Positions 50,226-58,782 of a stretch of 64,000 bases of DNA are shown one piece after another. The stretch is from contig NC_009937.1 of assembly GCF_000010525.1 (NCBI RefSeq), positions 3,787,501 to 3,851,500 on the forward strand, given 5' to 3'. Source of the stretch: Azorhizobium caulinodans ORS 571. Lineage in GTDB: Bacteria; Pseudomonadota; Alphaproteobacteria; Rhizobiales; Xanthobacteraceae. Every line of letters starts with the position of its first letter. The first letter of the stretch is position 1. The notes beneath the pieces are model-generated. The model did no database searches, was not told the origin of the DNA, and saw nothing but the letters and a program-made list of their open reading frames with translations. The translations under genes were made by a program, and so were the position numbers.

Positions 50226-51503
50226 TCAGTTGCCGAAGCCGCCGCTTCCCACGATGGGGGCCGCCCCCATGAGAGCAGAAGCCTGCGCGACGCCCGTATC
50301 GGCACTGGCCGTCTGGGTGGTGGCGCGCGTGTAGAGCGAGGAGGTGCTGCCGGCCGTCGGCGCAGCCGTCCCGTTGGGATAGGGCGTGCTCGCGGCCCGC
50401 GCCGGCGCGGATGCGACGGGCGCCGGAGCCGGCGTGGCCGCCGGCGCGCCGGGCCGCACGGGCGCGGCGACGACCTCGCCATCCGCCTTGGGCGGGCGGA
50501 CGTTCGCGGGATCGAAGGCCGGCACATTGTCCTGCCCATAAGCCATGCGGGCGGGGGCATTGTCCTCGCCATTGAGCTTGGCGAGGAACACCGGGTTCAT
50601 GCCGCCATCGCGGCCGGTGCGCACGGGCGCGAGCGGCGTGTTGGACGAGAGCTCCGCCACCTTCAGATTGTCGGAGCGCTCCTTGGCGCCCACCGCGCTC
50701 GCGATCTCCGGGGCCACCGTATAGGCCGGGCACGGCGCGGATGGGTTGAAGGCCTGGCCGGGCTGCAGCTGGGCATCGAAAACGTACTGCCGGTTGCAGA
50801 CGTTCACCTTCGGCTCGTGCTTCGTCACCTCGAAGTGGTCGTAGCCCTGCTTCAGGTTGCGCCAGAAGGCCATGTTCGGATTGTTGCGGTGGCGGGCCAG
50901 ATTCTGCGGCGTCATGCGGAAGGGCATGGCCTGGATCTGGAACGCCCGCTGTCCGCCGGCAAACGCCTCGCGGGCCAGCGCGAAGATCTCCGCGATCTGC
51001 TCGTCCGTCATGGCGTAGCAGCCGGCCGACGAGCAATCGCCGTGGATCATCAGGAATTCGCCGGTGCGGCCCCACGACTTGTCGAAGGCATTGGGGAAGC
51101 CGGTGTTGATGGAAAGGTAGTAGCTGGAGTTCGGGTTCATCAGGCCGGGGGTGATCATATAGAACCCCTCGGGCGCCTGACGGTCGCCGATCTTGACCTT
51201 CGGCCCCAGTTCGCCGGACCAGCGGCAGATGGGATAGGTCTTCAGCAGCGCGTAGCTGCCGTCATTCTTCGCCTTCCAGACCTCCAGCTCCGCCTCTTCC
51301 TTGAAGACGCGGATGAGAATCGGGTTCTGCGGCGCCATGTCCTTCTCGGACATGAGCGAGATCATCTTGGGCGACAGCGGCTGGTTGGCCTTGGCCGAGA
51401 CATCGTTGCCCTGGCCATTGCAGGCCGCAAGCGCAAGCGCGGCGACGGCGGCAAGGGCCGCAAGGCGCACGCGGGAGAGGATGGCAAGCGGACGGCTCAA
51501 CAC
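50226..51503 (-). CDS. YafK-like L,D-transpeptidase-fold lipoprotein
   Basis: 425-residue lipoprotein: the signal peptide ends in LALAAC with Cys28 as the lipid site. The YkuD catalytic domain (residues about 60-220) has LEVWKAKNDGSYALLKTYPI and the active-site motif HGDCSSAGCYAMTD with His154 and Cys162, the pattern of the YafK/DpaA subfamily. These enzymes form or cleave links between peptidoglycan and envelope proteins. After about residue 240 comes a long Pro/Ala/Ser-rich, probably disordered tail that family members usually lack, ending with a Gly-rich patch. The start is GTG at 51503 with AGGAG upstream. Followed by a strong terminator. Confidence 0.88.
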   Translation of the reverse strand: MLSRPLAILSRVRLAALAAVAALALAACNGQGNDVSAKANQPLSPKMISLMSEKDMAPQNPILIRVFKEEAELEVWKAKNDGSYALLKTYPICRWSGELGPKVKIGDRQAPEGFYMITPGLMNPNSSYYLSINTGFPNAFDKSWGRTGEFLMIHGDCSSAGCYAMTDEQIAEIFALAREAFAGGQRAFQIQAMPFRMTPQNLARHRNNPNMAFWRNLKQGYDHFEVTKHEPKVNVCNRQYVFDAQLQPGQAFNPSAPCPAYTVAPEIASAVGAKERSDNLKVAELSSNTPLAPVRTGRDGGMNPVFLAKLNGEDNAPARMAYGQDNVPAFDPANVRPPKADGEVVAAPVRPGAPAATPAPAPVASAPARAASTPYPNGTAAPTAGSTSSLYTRATTQTASADTGVAQASALMGAAPIVGSGGFGN

Positions 51504-51733
51504 GGAACTCCTGGGTCCGATCCGGGCGCGGTGAGCGACAGTTCTGAAAGTTCTCTAGCCTTACGGCCTGACCGCCGCAAGATGGGAGAACCCTCGAGGT
51601 CGACCGCCCCCAACGTCAGATGACGGCGCATTGCGGCCGTCCTGAGATGGTGGCTGGCCTGGGGCTTGCGGAAGAGCACAAACCGCCCGGATGGGGCCGA
51701 TAACCGTTTTGTTGGTTAACGAACCGTTAAGGC

Positions 51734-52687
51734 TCAGAGGGTGCGGCCGATGGCGAGGAATTTCGCCCGGCGCGCCTTGCGCACCGCGTCCGCATCGAGC
51801 CCGGCGAGCGAGCCCATCGCCTCGGCGATGGCATTGCCGGTCGCCTCAATGGCCGCCTTGGGATCGCGATGGGCGCCGCCCACCGGCTCGCGCACGATGT
51901 CGTCCACGATGCCGAAGCGCAGCAGGTCCTGCGCCGTGATCTTCATGTTGGTGGCCGCCTCCTGCGCCTTGCTGGTGTCGCGCCACAGGATGGAGGCCGC
52001 GCCTTCCGGCGAGATCACGCTGTAGACCGCATGCTCCAGCATCAGCACCTTGTTGGCGGCGGCAATGGCGATGGCCCCGCCCGAGCCGCCCTCGCCGATC
52101 ACGACCGCCACGTTCGGCACGCCGAGGCCGAGACCCGCGTCGGTGGAGCGGGCGATGGCTTCCGCCTGCCCACGCTCCTCGGCGCCGATGCCGGGATAGG
52201 CGCCGGCGGTATCCACCAGCGAGATCAGCGGCAGGCCGAAGCGGTCCGCCAGTTCCATGATGCGCACGGCCTTGCGGTAGCCCTCCGGACGGGCCATGCC
52301 GAAATTGTGCCGGATGCGGGTCTCGGTGGTGGAGCCCTTTTCGTGGCCGAGCACGCACACCGCTTCACCCCGGAAACGGGCGAAGGCGCCGATGAGGGCT
52401 TCGTCCTCGCCATACTTGCGATCGCCGGCGAGCGGCGTGAAATCCGTGAACAGGCCCTTGGCGAAATCGGAGAAATGCGGGCGCGCCGGGTGGCGGGCCA
52501 CCAGCGTCTTCTGCCAGGGCGTCAGGCTCGCATAGAGTTGCGTCAGCGCTTCCTGCGCCTTGCCTTCCAGCTTCTGGACCTCATCGGCGATGCTCACCCC
52601 GTCGTCCGGAGAAGACAGCGCGCGCAGTTCTTCCACCTTCGCCTCGAGCTCGGCCACAGGCTTCTCGAAGTCCAAATAGCTACGCAT
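51734..52687 (-). CDS. accA: acetyl-CoA carboxylase carboxyltransferase subunit alpha
   Basis: Carboxyltransferase alpha subunit for malonyl-CoA synthesis in fatty-acid biosynthesis, 317 residues, the usual length. It begins MRSYLDFEKPVAELEAKVEE, a typical helical N-terminus. The core contains MELADRFGLPLISLVDTAGA with YPGIGAEERGQAEAIARS, then GEGGSGGAIAIAAANKVLML and YSVISPEGAASILWRD, all hallmark AccA segments. It is monocistronic here, opposite a small gene. It makes the same malonyl-CoA that matA removes, which may explain why matAB is tightly regulated. Confidence 0.97.
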   Translation of the reverse strand: MRSYLDFEKPVAELEAKVEELRALSSPDDGVSIADEVQKLEGKAQEALTQLYASLTPWQKTLVARHPARPHFSDFAKGLFTDFTPLAGDRKYGEDEALIGAFARFRGEAVCVLGHEKGSTTETRIRHNFGMARPEGYRKAVRIMELADRFGLPLISLVDTAGAYPGIGAEERGQAEAIARSTDAGLGLGVPNVAVVIGEGGSGGAIAIAAANKVLMLEHAVYSVISPEGAASILWRDTSKAQEAATNMKITAQDLLRFGIVDDIVREPVGGAHRDPKAAIEATGNAIAEAMGSLAGLDADAVRKARRAKFLAIGRTL

Positions 52688-52874
52688 GCATGTCCACGGG
52701 GTTTGAGGGTGAAACCGTCAGGGTACAAGGCTCCTGGCCCCGCCTCGGGGCGCGCGGAAGCTGCCCCCCACGGCACGGCAAGTCAAGCCGGAGGCCATTT
52801 ACGCTGTGCAGACCCGGCAACCATCAGATAGGGGGCAGCGTTCTCCAGCGGTAGACCCAAAGGAGCGACACATC

Positions 52875-53054
52875 ATGCCGCAGGCTGACAAATCCAAGGA
52901 AACGCAGGAGGCCGAGGCCCGCAAGGCGGCCCAGCGCACGCCGGCGGCCGGCCCCCACGCCAAGCCGCACCTCACCGACACCGAGAAGACGCCCGGCAGC
53001 GGCACCCTGCCCGATCCCAAGCACCCGCAGGAGGGAGACGCGACCTCCGGCTGA
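52875..53054 (+). CDS. 59-residue hydrophilic small protein
   Basis: Begins MPQADKSKETQEAEARKAAQ after a good AAGGAG about 10 nt upstream. The protein is highly charged and Pro/Gly-rich (TEKTPGSGTLPDPKHPQEGD), with no hydrophobic core, so it is probably disordered. The ribosome site, codon bias and following hairpin support expression. I do not recognise the family; similar short disordered proteins are common hypothetical genes in Hyphomicrobiales. Confidence 0.65.
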   Translation: MPQADKSKETQEAEARKAAQRTPAAGPHAKPHLTDTEKTPGSGTLPDPKHPQEGDATSG

Positions 53055-53070
53055 CGGGAGAGGCCGACGC

Positions 53071-53118
53071 AACCCGCCCGGACGCTGCGGCATCGCGCAG
53101 GTCGCGACCGGGCGGGTT
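53071..53118 (+). terminator. long hairpin after the small hydrophilic gene
   Basis: Perfect 11-bp arms (53071-53081 and 53108-53118) with a 26-nt loop, followed by CGGCCTTGTTTG. The large loop makes it a weaker terminator candidate. Confidence 0.5.
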
Positions 53119-53225
53119 CGGCCTTGTTTGCGCCCCCTGTCCCCGGCTATTGCTGCGGAGCGATACAGCTCTCGCCCGCCGCCCCGCCGGGGACGATGCG
53201 GCAGCCAACGAGGACCCCTGCCCCC

Positions 53226-53516
53226 ATGCGCGCCCTTCTCGATGTCATCCTGATCGTGCTGCAGCTTTATGTCTGGGTGCTGATCATCTCGGCTGTGCTC
53301 TCGTGGCTGGTCGCCTTCAACGTGGTGAACCCCTACAACCAGCTGGTGCGGACGATCAGCGAGATCGTCTACAAGCTGACCGAGCCGCTGCTGGCTCCCC
53401 TGCGCTCGGTGCTGCCGAGCATCGGCGGCCTCGATCTCTCCCCCATGGTACTGATCCTGATCATCTTTTTCCTGGAGCGGGTGATCGCCTACTACATCTA
53501 CCCCATGGTGTTCTGA
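53226..53516 (+). CDS. YggT-family membrane protein
   Basis: 96-residue inner-membrane protein of the YggT family. Two hydrophobic segments, LLDVILIVLQLYVWVLIISA and MVLILIIFFLERVIAYYIYP, flank the conserved loop NPYNQLVRTISEIVYKLTEP then LLAPLRSVLPSIGGLDLSP. Family members have been linked to osmotic-shock resistance, cell division or protein insertion, without a settled mechanism. The start at 53226 fits the family; the longer frame adds a Pro-rich leader. It is followed 9 bp later by the DUF167 gene, a conserved pairing. Confidence 0.92.
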   Translation: MRALLDVILIVLQLYVWVLIISAVLSWLVAFNVVNPYNQLVRTISEIVYKLTEPLLAPLRSVLPSIGGLDLSPMVLILIIFFLERVIAYYIYPMVF

Positions 53517-53525
53517 TCCTGCCCC

Positions 53526-53840
53526 ATGGCCTTCTGCCGCGAGACTGCCGACGGGCTTGAGGTCAGCGTGCGCGCCACCCCCAAGGGTGGCCGCGACGCC
53601 CTCGACGGCGTGAGCCAGCTGTCCGATGGGCGCGACGTTCTGAAGATCCGCGTCCGGGCGGCGCCCGAGGATGGCGCGGCCACCGCCGCCGTCGCCAAGG
53701 TTCTGGCTGGCGCCGCGGGCGTTGCCCCCTCCGCCGTGCGCCTCGCCTCAGGCGCCACGGCGCGCCTCAAGGTATTCCGCATTTCGGGCGACGCCGCCCG
53801 CCTGCGCGCGACACTCGAAGCGGCCGTCGCCGCCCTTTGA
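53526..53840 (+). CDS. DUF167/YggU-family protein
   Basis: 104-residue cytoplasmic protein of the DUF167 (YggU) family. Conserved segments are VRATPKGGRDALDGV, LKIRVRAAPEDGAATAAVAK, and VRLASGATARLKVFRISGD, matching the family's small alpha/beta fold. Its function is unknown. It lies directly after the YggT gene, as in many bacteria, and is followed by a strong hairpin. The start 53526 is the only sensible ATG. Confidence 0.92.
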   Translation: MAFCRETADGLEVSVRATPKGGRDALDGVSQLSDGRDVLKIRVRAAPEDGAATAAVAKVLAGAAGVAPSAVRLASGATARLKVFRISGDAARLRATLEAAVAAL

Positions 53841-53866
53841 TCTTCCGTTAAGTCGCAGAAACGCAA

Positions 53867-53888
53867 ACGGCCCGCCGAAGCGGGCCGT
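53867..53888. terminator. bidirectional terminator, DUF167 gene versus glycan cluster
   Basis: Perfect 9-bp stem (53867-53875 with 53880-53888) and CGAA loop between convergent genes. Confidence 0.75.
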
Positions 53889-53908
53889 CCGGCTGAGGCA
53901 TGCGCCGA

Positions 53909-55117
53909 TCAGGCGACCTTGCGTTCGGGCGCTTCCGCGCCGAGTGACCAGGGCGCGGGCGTGTGGCGGGTGTCGACCATCTTGTTGTCGACGCCATTCT
54001 CGTCGAGGAAGGTCTTCTGTTCGCGATAGGTCATCGCCCAGGCGCGGTTGAACTTGTTGAACAGGCCCTGATCCCAATAATCCTCCAGCTTGAACTCCTT
54101 CTTGGAGAAGACGTCATAGCTGGGGATCTGGTAGGTCTCGGCAAACTCCACCGTGCGGCTGTCATAGGTGAAGTAGATGGACGGCGTGCCGTTGGAGAGG
54201 GCCATCAGATTGCCGTGCAGGCGATAGCCGAGCACCAGATCCTTCTGCTGCACCAGCGCCTCATAGTCGGCCACCACGTCGGAGTAGAACAGCCGCTCGC
54301 GGTGGAGCTTCTCGATCTCGTCGTCCCAGTACCATTCCGAGACCCATTTGTTGGCTTTCAGCGCTGCAATGGCCTCTTCGCGCTGCTCGGCGGTGCCGAA
54401 CACGATCTTCTTCTCCTCCACCTCGCCCTGGGCCATGAGCACCACGTCCCAGCGGTTGGCGCATTCCTTCACCAGATCGCGGTGGAAGGTGAGGTAGCGC
54501 TTGATGTCCTGCGCATAAGCGGGGGACACCTCGCGCCGGCAGGTGATGCCGACCTGCTTCACGTCTTCCAGATTGGGCAGCGTGATGGTGAGGTTGGGAT
54601 CGTTGCGCCGGAAGGCGGTGGGGCAGCCGACGATGCGGATGTTGCGGATGCCGATGTCCCACAGCACCTGCGCAGAATAGGCCCCGCGCACGCCGATGGA
54701 GGCGGAGGAATCCGCCATCATGTGCAGGACGGTCTTGGTCTCCTCCGAGAGTTCCATCTCGCCCTTCACCGGCGCCTGGGCGCCGATGCCATAGGCGATC
54801 ACCGGCAGCTTGAGGCGTTTCAGCACCTCAATGGTGTTCTGCCACTTCATATGGTTGTGGACATAGTTCGAGCCGCGCAGGAAGACGTAATCATATTCCT
54901 CCCGCAGGCGGTCGATGTCCTCCATCTTCGGATTGGCGATGGGCAGCACGCCCAGCTTCTCGAAGTTCATCAGCTTCAGCGATGAATCGAAGACGAAGGC
55001 GTCACCGATGTTGTGATAGTGGTCGATGCTGCGCTGGACGTCCTTGTAATTGTACCAGCGGACGCAATCGTGGTCGTAAACTTCTCCCGACGGGATCATG
55101 ACGAGGACGCGGGCCAT
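53909..55117 (-). CDS. polysaccharide pyruvyl transferase-family protein
   Basis: 402-residue member of the polysaccharide pyruvyl transferase (CsaB/WcaK-like) family, which adds pyruvate ketals to surface sugars. Supporting segments are HNIGDAFVFDSSLKLMNF near the N-terminus, FLRGSNYVHNHMKW, ASIGVRGAYSAQVLWDIGIR with NIRIVGCPTAF, and the C-terminal VLGYRLHGNLMALSNGTPSI containing the family RxHG motif. No signal or membrane segment: cytoplasmic. It is the last gene of a leftward glycan cluster, 33 bp after a GT4 gene. The N-terminal half is divergent, so transfer of another group is possible. Confidence 0.85.
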   Translation of the reverse strand: MARVLVMIPSGEVYDHDCVRWYNYKDVQRSIDHYHNIGDAFVFDSSLKLMNFEKLGVLPIANPKMEDIDRLREEYDYVFLRGSNYVHNHMKWQNTIEVLKRLKLPVIAYGIGAQAPVKGEMELSEETKTVLHMMADSSASIGVRGAYSAQVLWDIGIRNIRIVGCPTAFRRNDPNLTITLPNLEDVKQVGITCRREVSPAYAQDIKRYLTFHRDLVKECANRWDVVLMAQGEVEEKKIVFGTAEQREEAIAALKANKWVSEWYWDDEIEKLHRERLFYSDVVADYEALVQQKDLVLGYRLHGNLMALSNGTPSIYFTYDSRTVEFAETYQIPSYDVFSKKEFKLEDYWDQGLFNKFNRAWAMTYREQKTFLDENGVDNKMVDTRHTPAPWSLGAEAPERKVA

Positions 55118-55150
55118 TCTTGCCTCCCTCTGGAAGCTGAGGCGATTGCC

Positions 55151-56539
55151 TCAGGCGGTGCGCGCAACGGCTTTCTGAACCGTCGCGCCGGGGACATCCG
55201 AACGCTTCTCGGCGCGCAGGCGCCGGTAGAGTTCGAGATGGGTGCGGGCGAAATCGAGATGGGTGTCCGGCTTGCGGATGCCGGCGCGCAGGCGCTCCCA
55301 CAGCGTGTCGTCGGTGAGGGCTTCCACGAGGCGGTCGGCGAGATCCTCGGCGCTGCCGGCGCGGAAATGCAGCCCGTCCACGCCGTCGCGGATCTTCTCC
55401 GCCATGCCGCCGATGTTGGAAGAGATGATCGGGCGGCCGTGATGGAAGGCCTCCTGGATCACCACGGGGGAATTCTCCCACCACACCGACGGCATGATCA
55501 TCCAGTCGACCGAGCGCATCAGGCGCGGCATTTCCACATTCTGGTAGGAGCCGTAGAAGCGGACCCGGTCGCCGGCCTTCTCCACCAGCGCGGCAATCTT
55601 GTTCTGATAGGCCTGCGGCTGGCGCTCCAGGTTGCCGCCGAAGATCATCATGCGAGCATCCTCGCTCCACACGCTCTCCGGCACGCGCCCCACCGCGTCC
55701 AGAAGGACGTCCGCGCCCTTGTAAGGTGTCATCTGGCCGAAATAGGCAAAGCTCCCGCGCCGCGTGTTGCCGCCGGTGAGCGGACGGGGCGGCGCCACTT
55801 CGGCAATGTCGAGCCCGTTCTCGATGACCGACATGCGGCTCGCATCCAGTCCCCAGTCGATGAAGCGCTGGGCGAGGAAATGGCTCGGCGAGACATAATG
55901 ATCCGCCAGTTGCAGCATGGACTGCACGAAGCGCTCGCGTTGGAGGAAGCGCGCGGGCGAGATGTCCGGAAAACAGGCGTGGCAATCGGTGGGCGATGAG
56001 CGCTGGCACAGCTTCATGCCCGCCGTCTTCACCATCTGCCCGTGGTGGTGGCAGATGGACAGGAATTCGTGGAACGTCACGACGATGCGCGTGTCCGGCA
56101 GGGCATCGCGCACCGCGAACAGCGTCTCAAGCCCAAGCCCGAGGATGTGGTGGAAGTGCACCACATGGGGCTGCACGTCGGTGACGAAGCGCAGGAAATC
56201 CCGGCGCAGATCCTCCGTGTTGCGGTTCGACAGCAGGAAGTGGTCGTAATCGTCCGCGTGATAGAGGATTTCATCCTCCTTCTGCCGCAGGCTCATGAGC
56301 GCGGAGGCGCCATGGCGCGGCACGGGATTGCCGACGCGGGCGAGATAGCGGGAGGAGGCGCCACCCACCGCATTCAGTCCCTTGTGCAGATTGTGCGAGG
56401 CCACCTCCGCCCCGCCCAGCGAATAGCCGGGATGGGCATGGGAGATGATGAGCACACGCAAATCCTCGACGCTGCCATCGGGCGCCACGGGCACCGGCAC
56501 GGCCGGCAAAGGGGCGGACGGGTTGGGCTGTGCATTCAT
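55151..56539 (-). CDS. GT4-family glycosyltransferase
   Basis: 462-residue GT-B retaining glycosyltransferase, cytoplasmic. The N-terminal domain has HAHPGYSLGGAEVASHNLHK (acceptor side), VVHFHHILGLGLETLFAV, and a Cys motif CQRSSPTDCHACFPDISPAR. The C-terminal donor domain has FAYFGQMTPYKGADVLLDAV, VDWMIMPSVWWENSPVVIQE and GGMAEKIRDGVDGLHF, including the E-x7-E-like region. It is closely paralogous to the GT4 at 59761-61056. It starts 3 bp after the stop of the next gene upstream, with GGAG before the ATG. Confidence 0.93.
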   Translation of the reverse strand: MNAQPNPSAPLPAVPVPVAPDGSVEDLRVLIISHAHPGYSLGGAEVASHNLHKGLNAVGGASSRYLARVGNPVPRHGASALMSLRQKEDEILYHADDYDHFLLSNRNTEDLRRDFLRFVTDVQPHVVHFHHILGLGLETLFAVRDALPDTRIVVTFHEFLSICHHHGQMVKTAGMKLCQRSSPTDCHACFPDISPARFLQRERFVQSMLQLADHYVSPSHFLAQRFIDWGLDASRMSVIENGLDIAEVAPPRPLTGGNTRRGSFAYFGQMTPYKGADVLLDAVGRVPESVWSEDARMMIFGGNLERQPQAYQNKIAALVEKAGDRVRFYGSYQNVEMPRLMRSVDWMIMPSVWWENSPVVIQEAFHHGRPIISSNIGGMAEKIRDGVDGLHFRAGSAEDLADRLVEALTDDTLWERLRAGIRKPDTHLDFARTHLELYRRLRAEKRSDVPGATVQKAVARTA

Positions 56540-56542
56540 GGA

Positions 56543-58774
56543 TCAACTCCGCATGTTCGCCACCGCGAGCGACCAGCGCCGGTCGAACGCCCAGCGATCG
56601 ACCTTCCGCACAAGGCCGTGCCAGGACGCCACCGCTGGTCCGGCGGCCCCTTCGCTTGTCTCGTCCGCGCAGATCATTTCCACCTCGGGCACCCAGACGG
56701 AGGGCGTGCCGCCGAGCCGCAGCTTCAGCGCGAGGTCGAGGCGCTTCTCGGCGATCCCGAGATAGCCGCGCGTGAAGCCCTCCACGCTTTCGAAGGCCGC
56801 ACGCGGCAGGATGCAGCATTCCACCGTGCCGGCCGTCACTTCCATCGGGTCTGCCTCCGCCACCGCAGCACGCGGATAGCCGACAAGCCGGTCGCTGAGG
56901 CCGCGGCCGGTGCCCTCGCCCTGCAGCATGGTGCCGGCCCAGCGGATGGAGTCGTCTTCGAACAGCAGCGTCGGCGAAACGAGGCAGCGCCCGCCCCGCG
57001 CCCGATAGGCGCGCTCCAGCTGCGGCAGCCAGCCGGAGCCGCGCGGCAGCACATGGGCGCACATCAGCAGCAGATGCTCGGCGGAACTCGCCCGCACGCC
57101 CGCCTCGATGGCATCGCACACGTCCTGCGCGCCCTCGGCCCGCACGAGGCGCAGACTGAGGCGATAGAAATCCGCGAGCCGCCGCACCTCGGCGGACACC
57201 TCGTCGAACCATTCCTCGCGCACGGCGACGACGATGGGCAGCGCCCGCGTTTCCGGCTCCAGCGCCAGCAGGGAGAGCAGGACGCCCACCTGCGCCGCGC
57301 CTTCGTCCACGCCGATGACCAGCGCCATGGAGGCGGAGCCCTCGAAACCGCCCGCCTCGCTCATCACCCGGCCCGATGCGGGCCGGCGCTCCAACGTCTG
57401 CACCAGCGGGCCCAACTGCCGCTCCACCACCTGCGCGGCCACGGCGGAGCGGGGCTCCACGGCGGTGGACAAGCGTTGGAGCACATGGCGCGGCGTTGCG
57501 CGCGTCAGCGGCAGCGGGCGATAGACGGGGCCGCTCGCGAGCGTCAGTTCGAGATAGGCGGCATCGCGCGCATGGGCGGCCACGCGCGGCGCGAAGGCGA
57601 GGAAGCCGTGACCGTGATGGCCGGGATCCAGCGCCGCGAACAGCGGATCGGAGGCGAAGGCGCGGGTCACATCAGGGCGGGGCTGGCGCGTCCAACCCTC
57701 GTCGATGCGCACGCCGGTCTTGCCCACCTTGAGATGGACCGCCTCCACATGTTCCTCGCAATCGACGATCCAGCCGGAGACCAGTACGCCCCCGCCATCC
57801 ACCATCAGCGCGAAATCGATGCCAAGCCGCACGGGCAGCTTCAGCTCGCTCACCGTGTCGCGGCCGTCGAAGCGGTTGGCGGCGGCCTTCAGGCGCGCCA
57901 GCACGTCGGTGGGCGCGGTGAGGCGCGGCAGCACCGCCCGGGCATGGGCTGGCACGTCGCGCGGCTCCAGCCGCACGCAGCGCTCATAAACGGTGATCGC
58001 CCGCCAGCCCTCGCGGGAGCGGAACAGCACCTTCTGCAAGGCGGCGGCGTCGATCTTCTCCGCCCCGGTCATCACGCCCGCAAAGCCACGGCTGCGGCCC
58101 GCGAGATCCTCGCGGGGGAAGGAGGCGCTGTCGAGCTCGGCCAGCATCGGCTCGGTGCCGATAGCAAGCACGCGGGCGCGGCCCGGCACCAGATCGGCGG
58201 TCCAGCCCTGAAGGAAGAGTTCACCATCCTCGTCGGCGCCCATCACCTCCACGAAGCCGTCGGGCCGCGCCACGGCCTGCGCCATGGCCGCCACGGCCCG
58301 CAGGCGGCGCGCCGTGGGCTTGCCGGCGAGCAGCGCCTCCACGATGCCGTCCACCACCAGAGCGGCGGAGGGGCCGGCATCCTCGGCAATGGCCTGTAGC
58401 GCTGCTTCCAGCGGCACTGGACGGCGGGCGAAGGCATAGCGAGCGGGATGGCCCGGCCGGCGGAAGACGATGGAGGTGAGGCGCCCACGCCCCAGAACCG
58501 CCAGCGGCACCAGCGCGCAGAAGCCGGACCGGGCCTCGGGCGGCGCCTCCGGCCGGCGCCAGGAGACGGTGGCGGCCTGTGTCGCCGCGCTCGGGTCGCC
58601 ATTGAGCAGCGCCTGCACACTGGCCGGCATCTCGCCCATGCCGGCGATCAGCGCCAGCCCCTCGTCCACCGCCGCCACCAGCGCCGTCTCGCCATCGAGC
58701 GGCAGGCCGTGGATTTCGCCCCGCTCGGCGGGACGGTCGGTGCTGGGGCGGTCGGGCGCGTGCGGATCGGGCAT
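56543..58774 (-). CDS. large GT2-like glycosyltransferase-family protein
   Basis: 743-residue protein. The C-terminal third (from about residue 490) looks like a GT-A fold, GT2-like: ASMALVIGVDEGAAQVGVLL, LLLMCAHVLPRGSGWLPQLE, VSPTLLFEDDSIRWAGTMLQ and ESVEGFTRGYLGIAEKRLDL, similar to the equivalent region of the GT2 protein at the right edge. A strict DxD motif is not obvious, so activity is uncertain. The N-terminal two thirds hold beta-rich modules (ELFLQGWTADLVPGRARVLA; VLVSGWIVDCEEHVEAVHLK) of unknown role, probably sugar- or protein-binding. The ATG at 58774 has TGAGGA upstream; much longer in-frame extension upstream overlaps the next gene and is rejected. Confidence 0.75.
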   Translation of the reverse strand: MPDPHAPDRPSTDRPAERGEIHGLPLDGETALVAAVDEGLALIAGMGEMPASVQALLNGDPSAATQAATVSWRRPEAPPEARSGFCALVPLAVLGRGRLTSIVFRRPGHPARYAFARRPVPLEAALQAIAEDAGPSAALVVDGIVEALLAGKPTARRLRAVAAMAQAVARPDGFVEVMGADEDGELFLQGWTADLVPGRARVLAIGTEPMLAELDSASFPREDLAGRSRGFAGVMTGAEKIDAAALQKVLFRSREGWRAITVYERCVRLEPRDVPAHARAVLPRLTAPTDVLARLKAAANRFDGRDTVSELKLPVRLGIDFALMVDGGGVLVSGWIVDCEEHVEAVHLKVGKTGVRIDEGWTRQPRPDVTRAFASDPLFAALDPGHHGHGFLAFAPRVAAHARDAAYLELTLASGPVYRPLPLTRATPRHVLQRLSTAVEPRSAVAAQVVERQLGPLVQTLERRPASGRVMSEAGGFEGSASMALVIGVDEGAAQVGVLLSLLALEPETRALPIVVAVREEWFDEVSAEVRRLADFYRLSLRLVRAEGAQDVCDAIEAGVRASSAEHLLLMCAHVLPRGSGWLPQLERAYRARGGRCLVSPTLLFEDDSIRWAGTMLQGEGTGRGLSDRLVGYPRAAVAEADPMEVTAGTVECCILPRAAFESVEGFTRGYLGIAEKRLDLALKLRLGGTPSVWVPEVEMICADETSEGAAGPAVASWHGLVRKVDRWAFDRRWSLAVANMRS

Positions 58775-58782
58775 GGGCGTCC

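Noticed and set aside
56042-58399. 785-codon plus-strand frame in the glycan cluster
   Set aside because: It crosses a GT4 and a GT2-like gene on the opposite strand, both with clear motifs.
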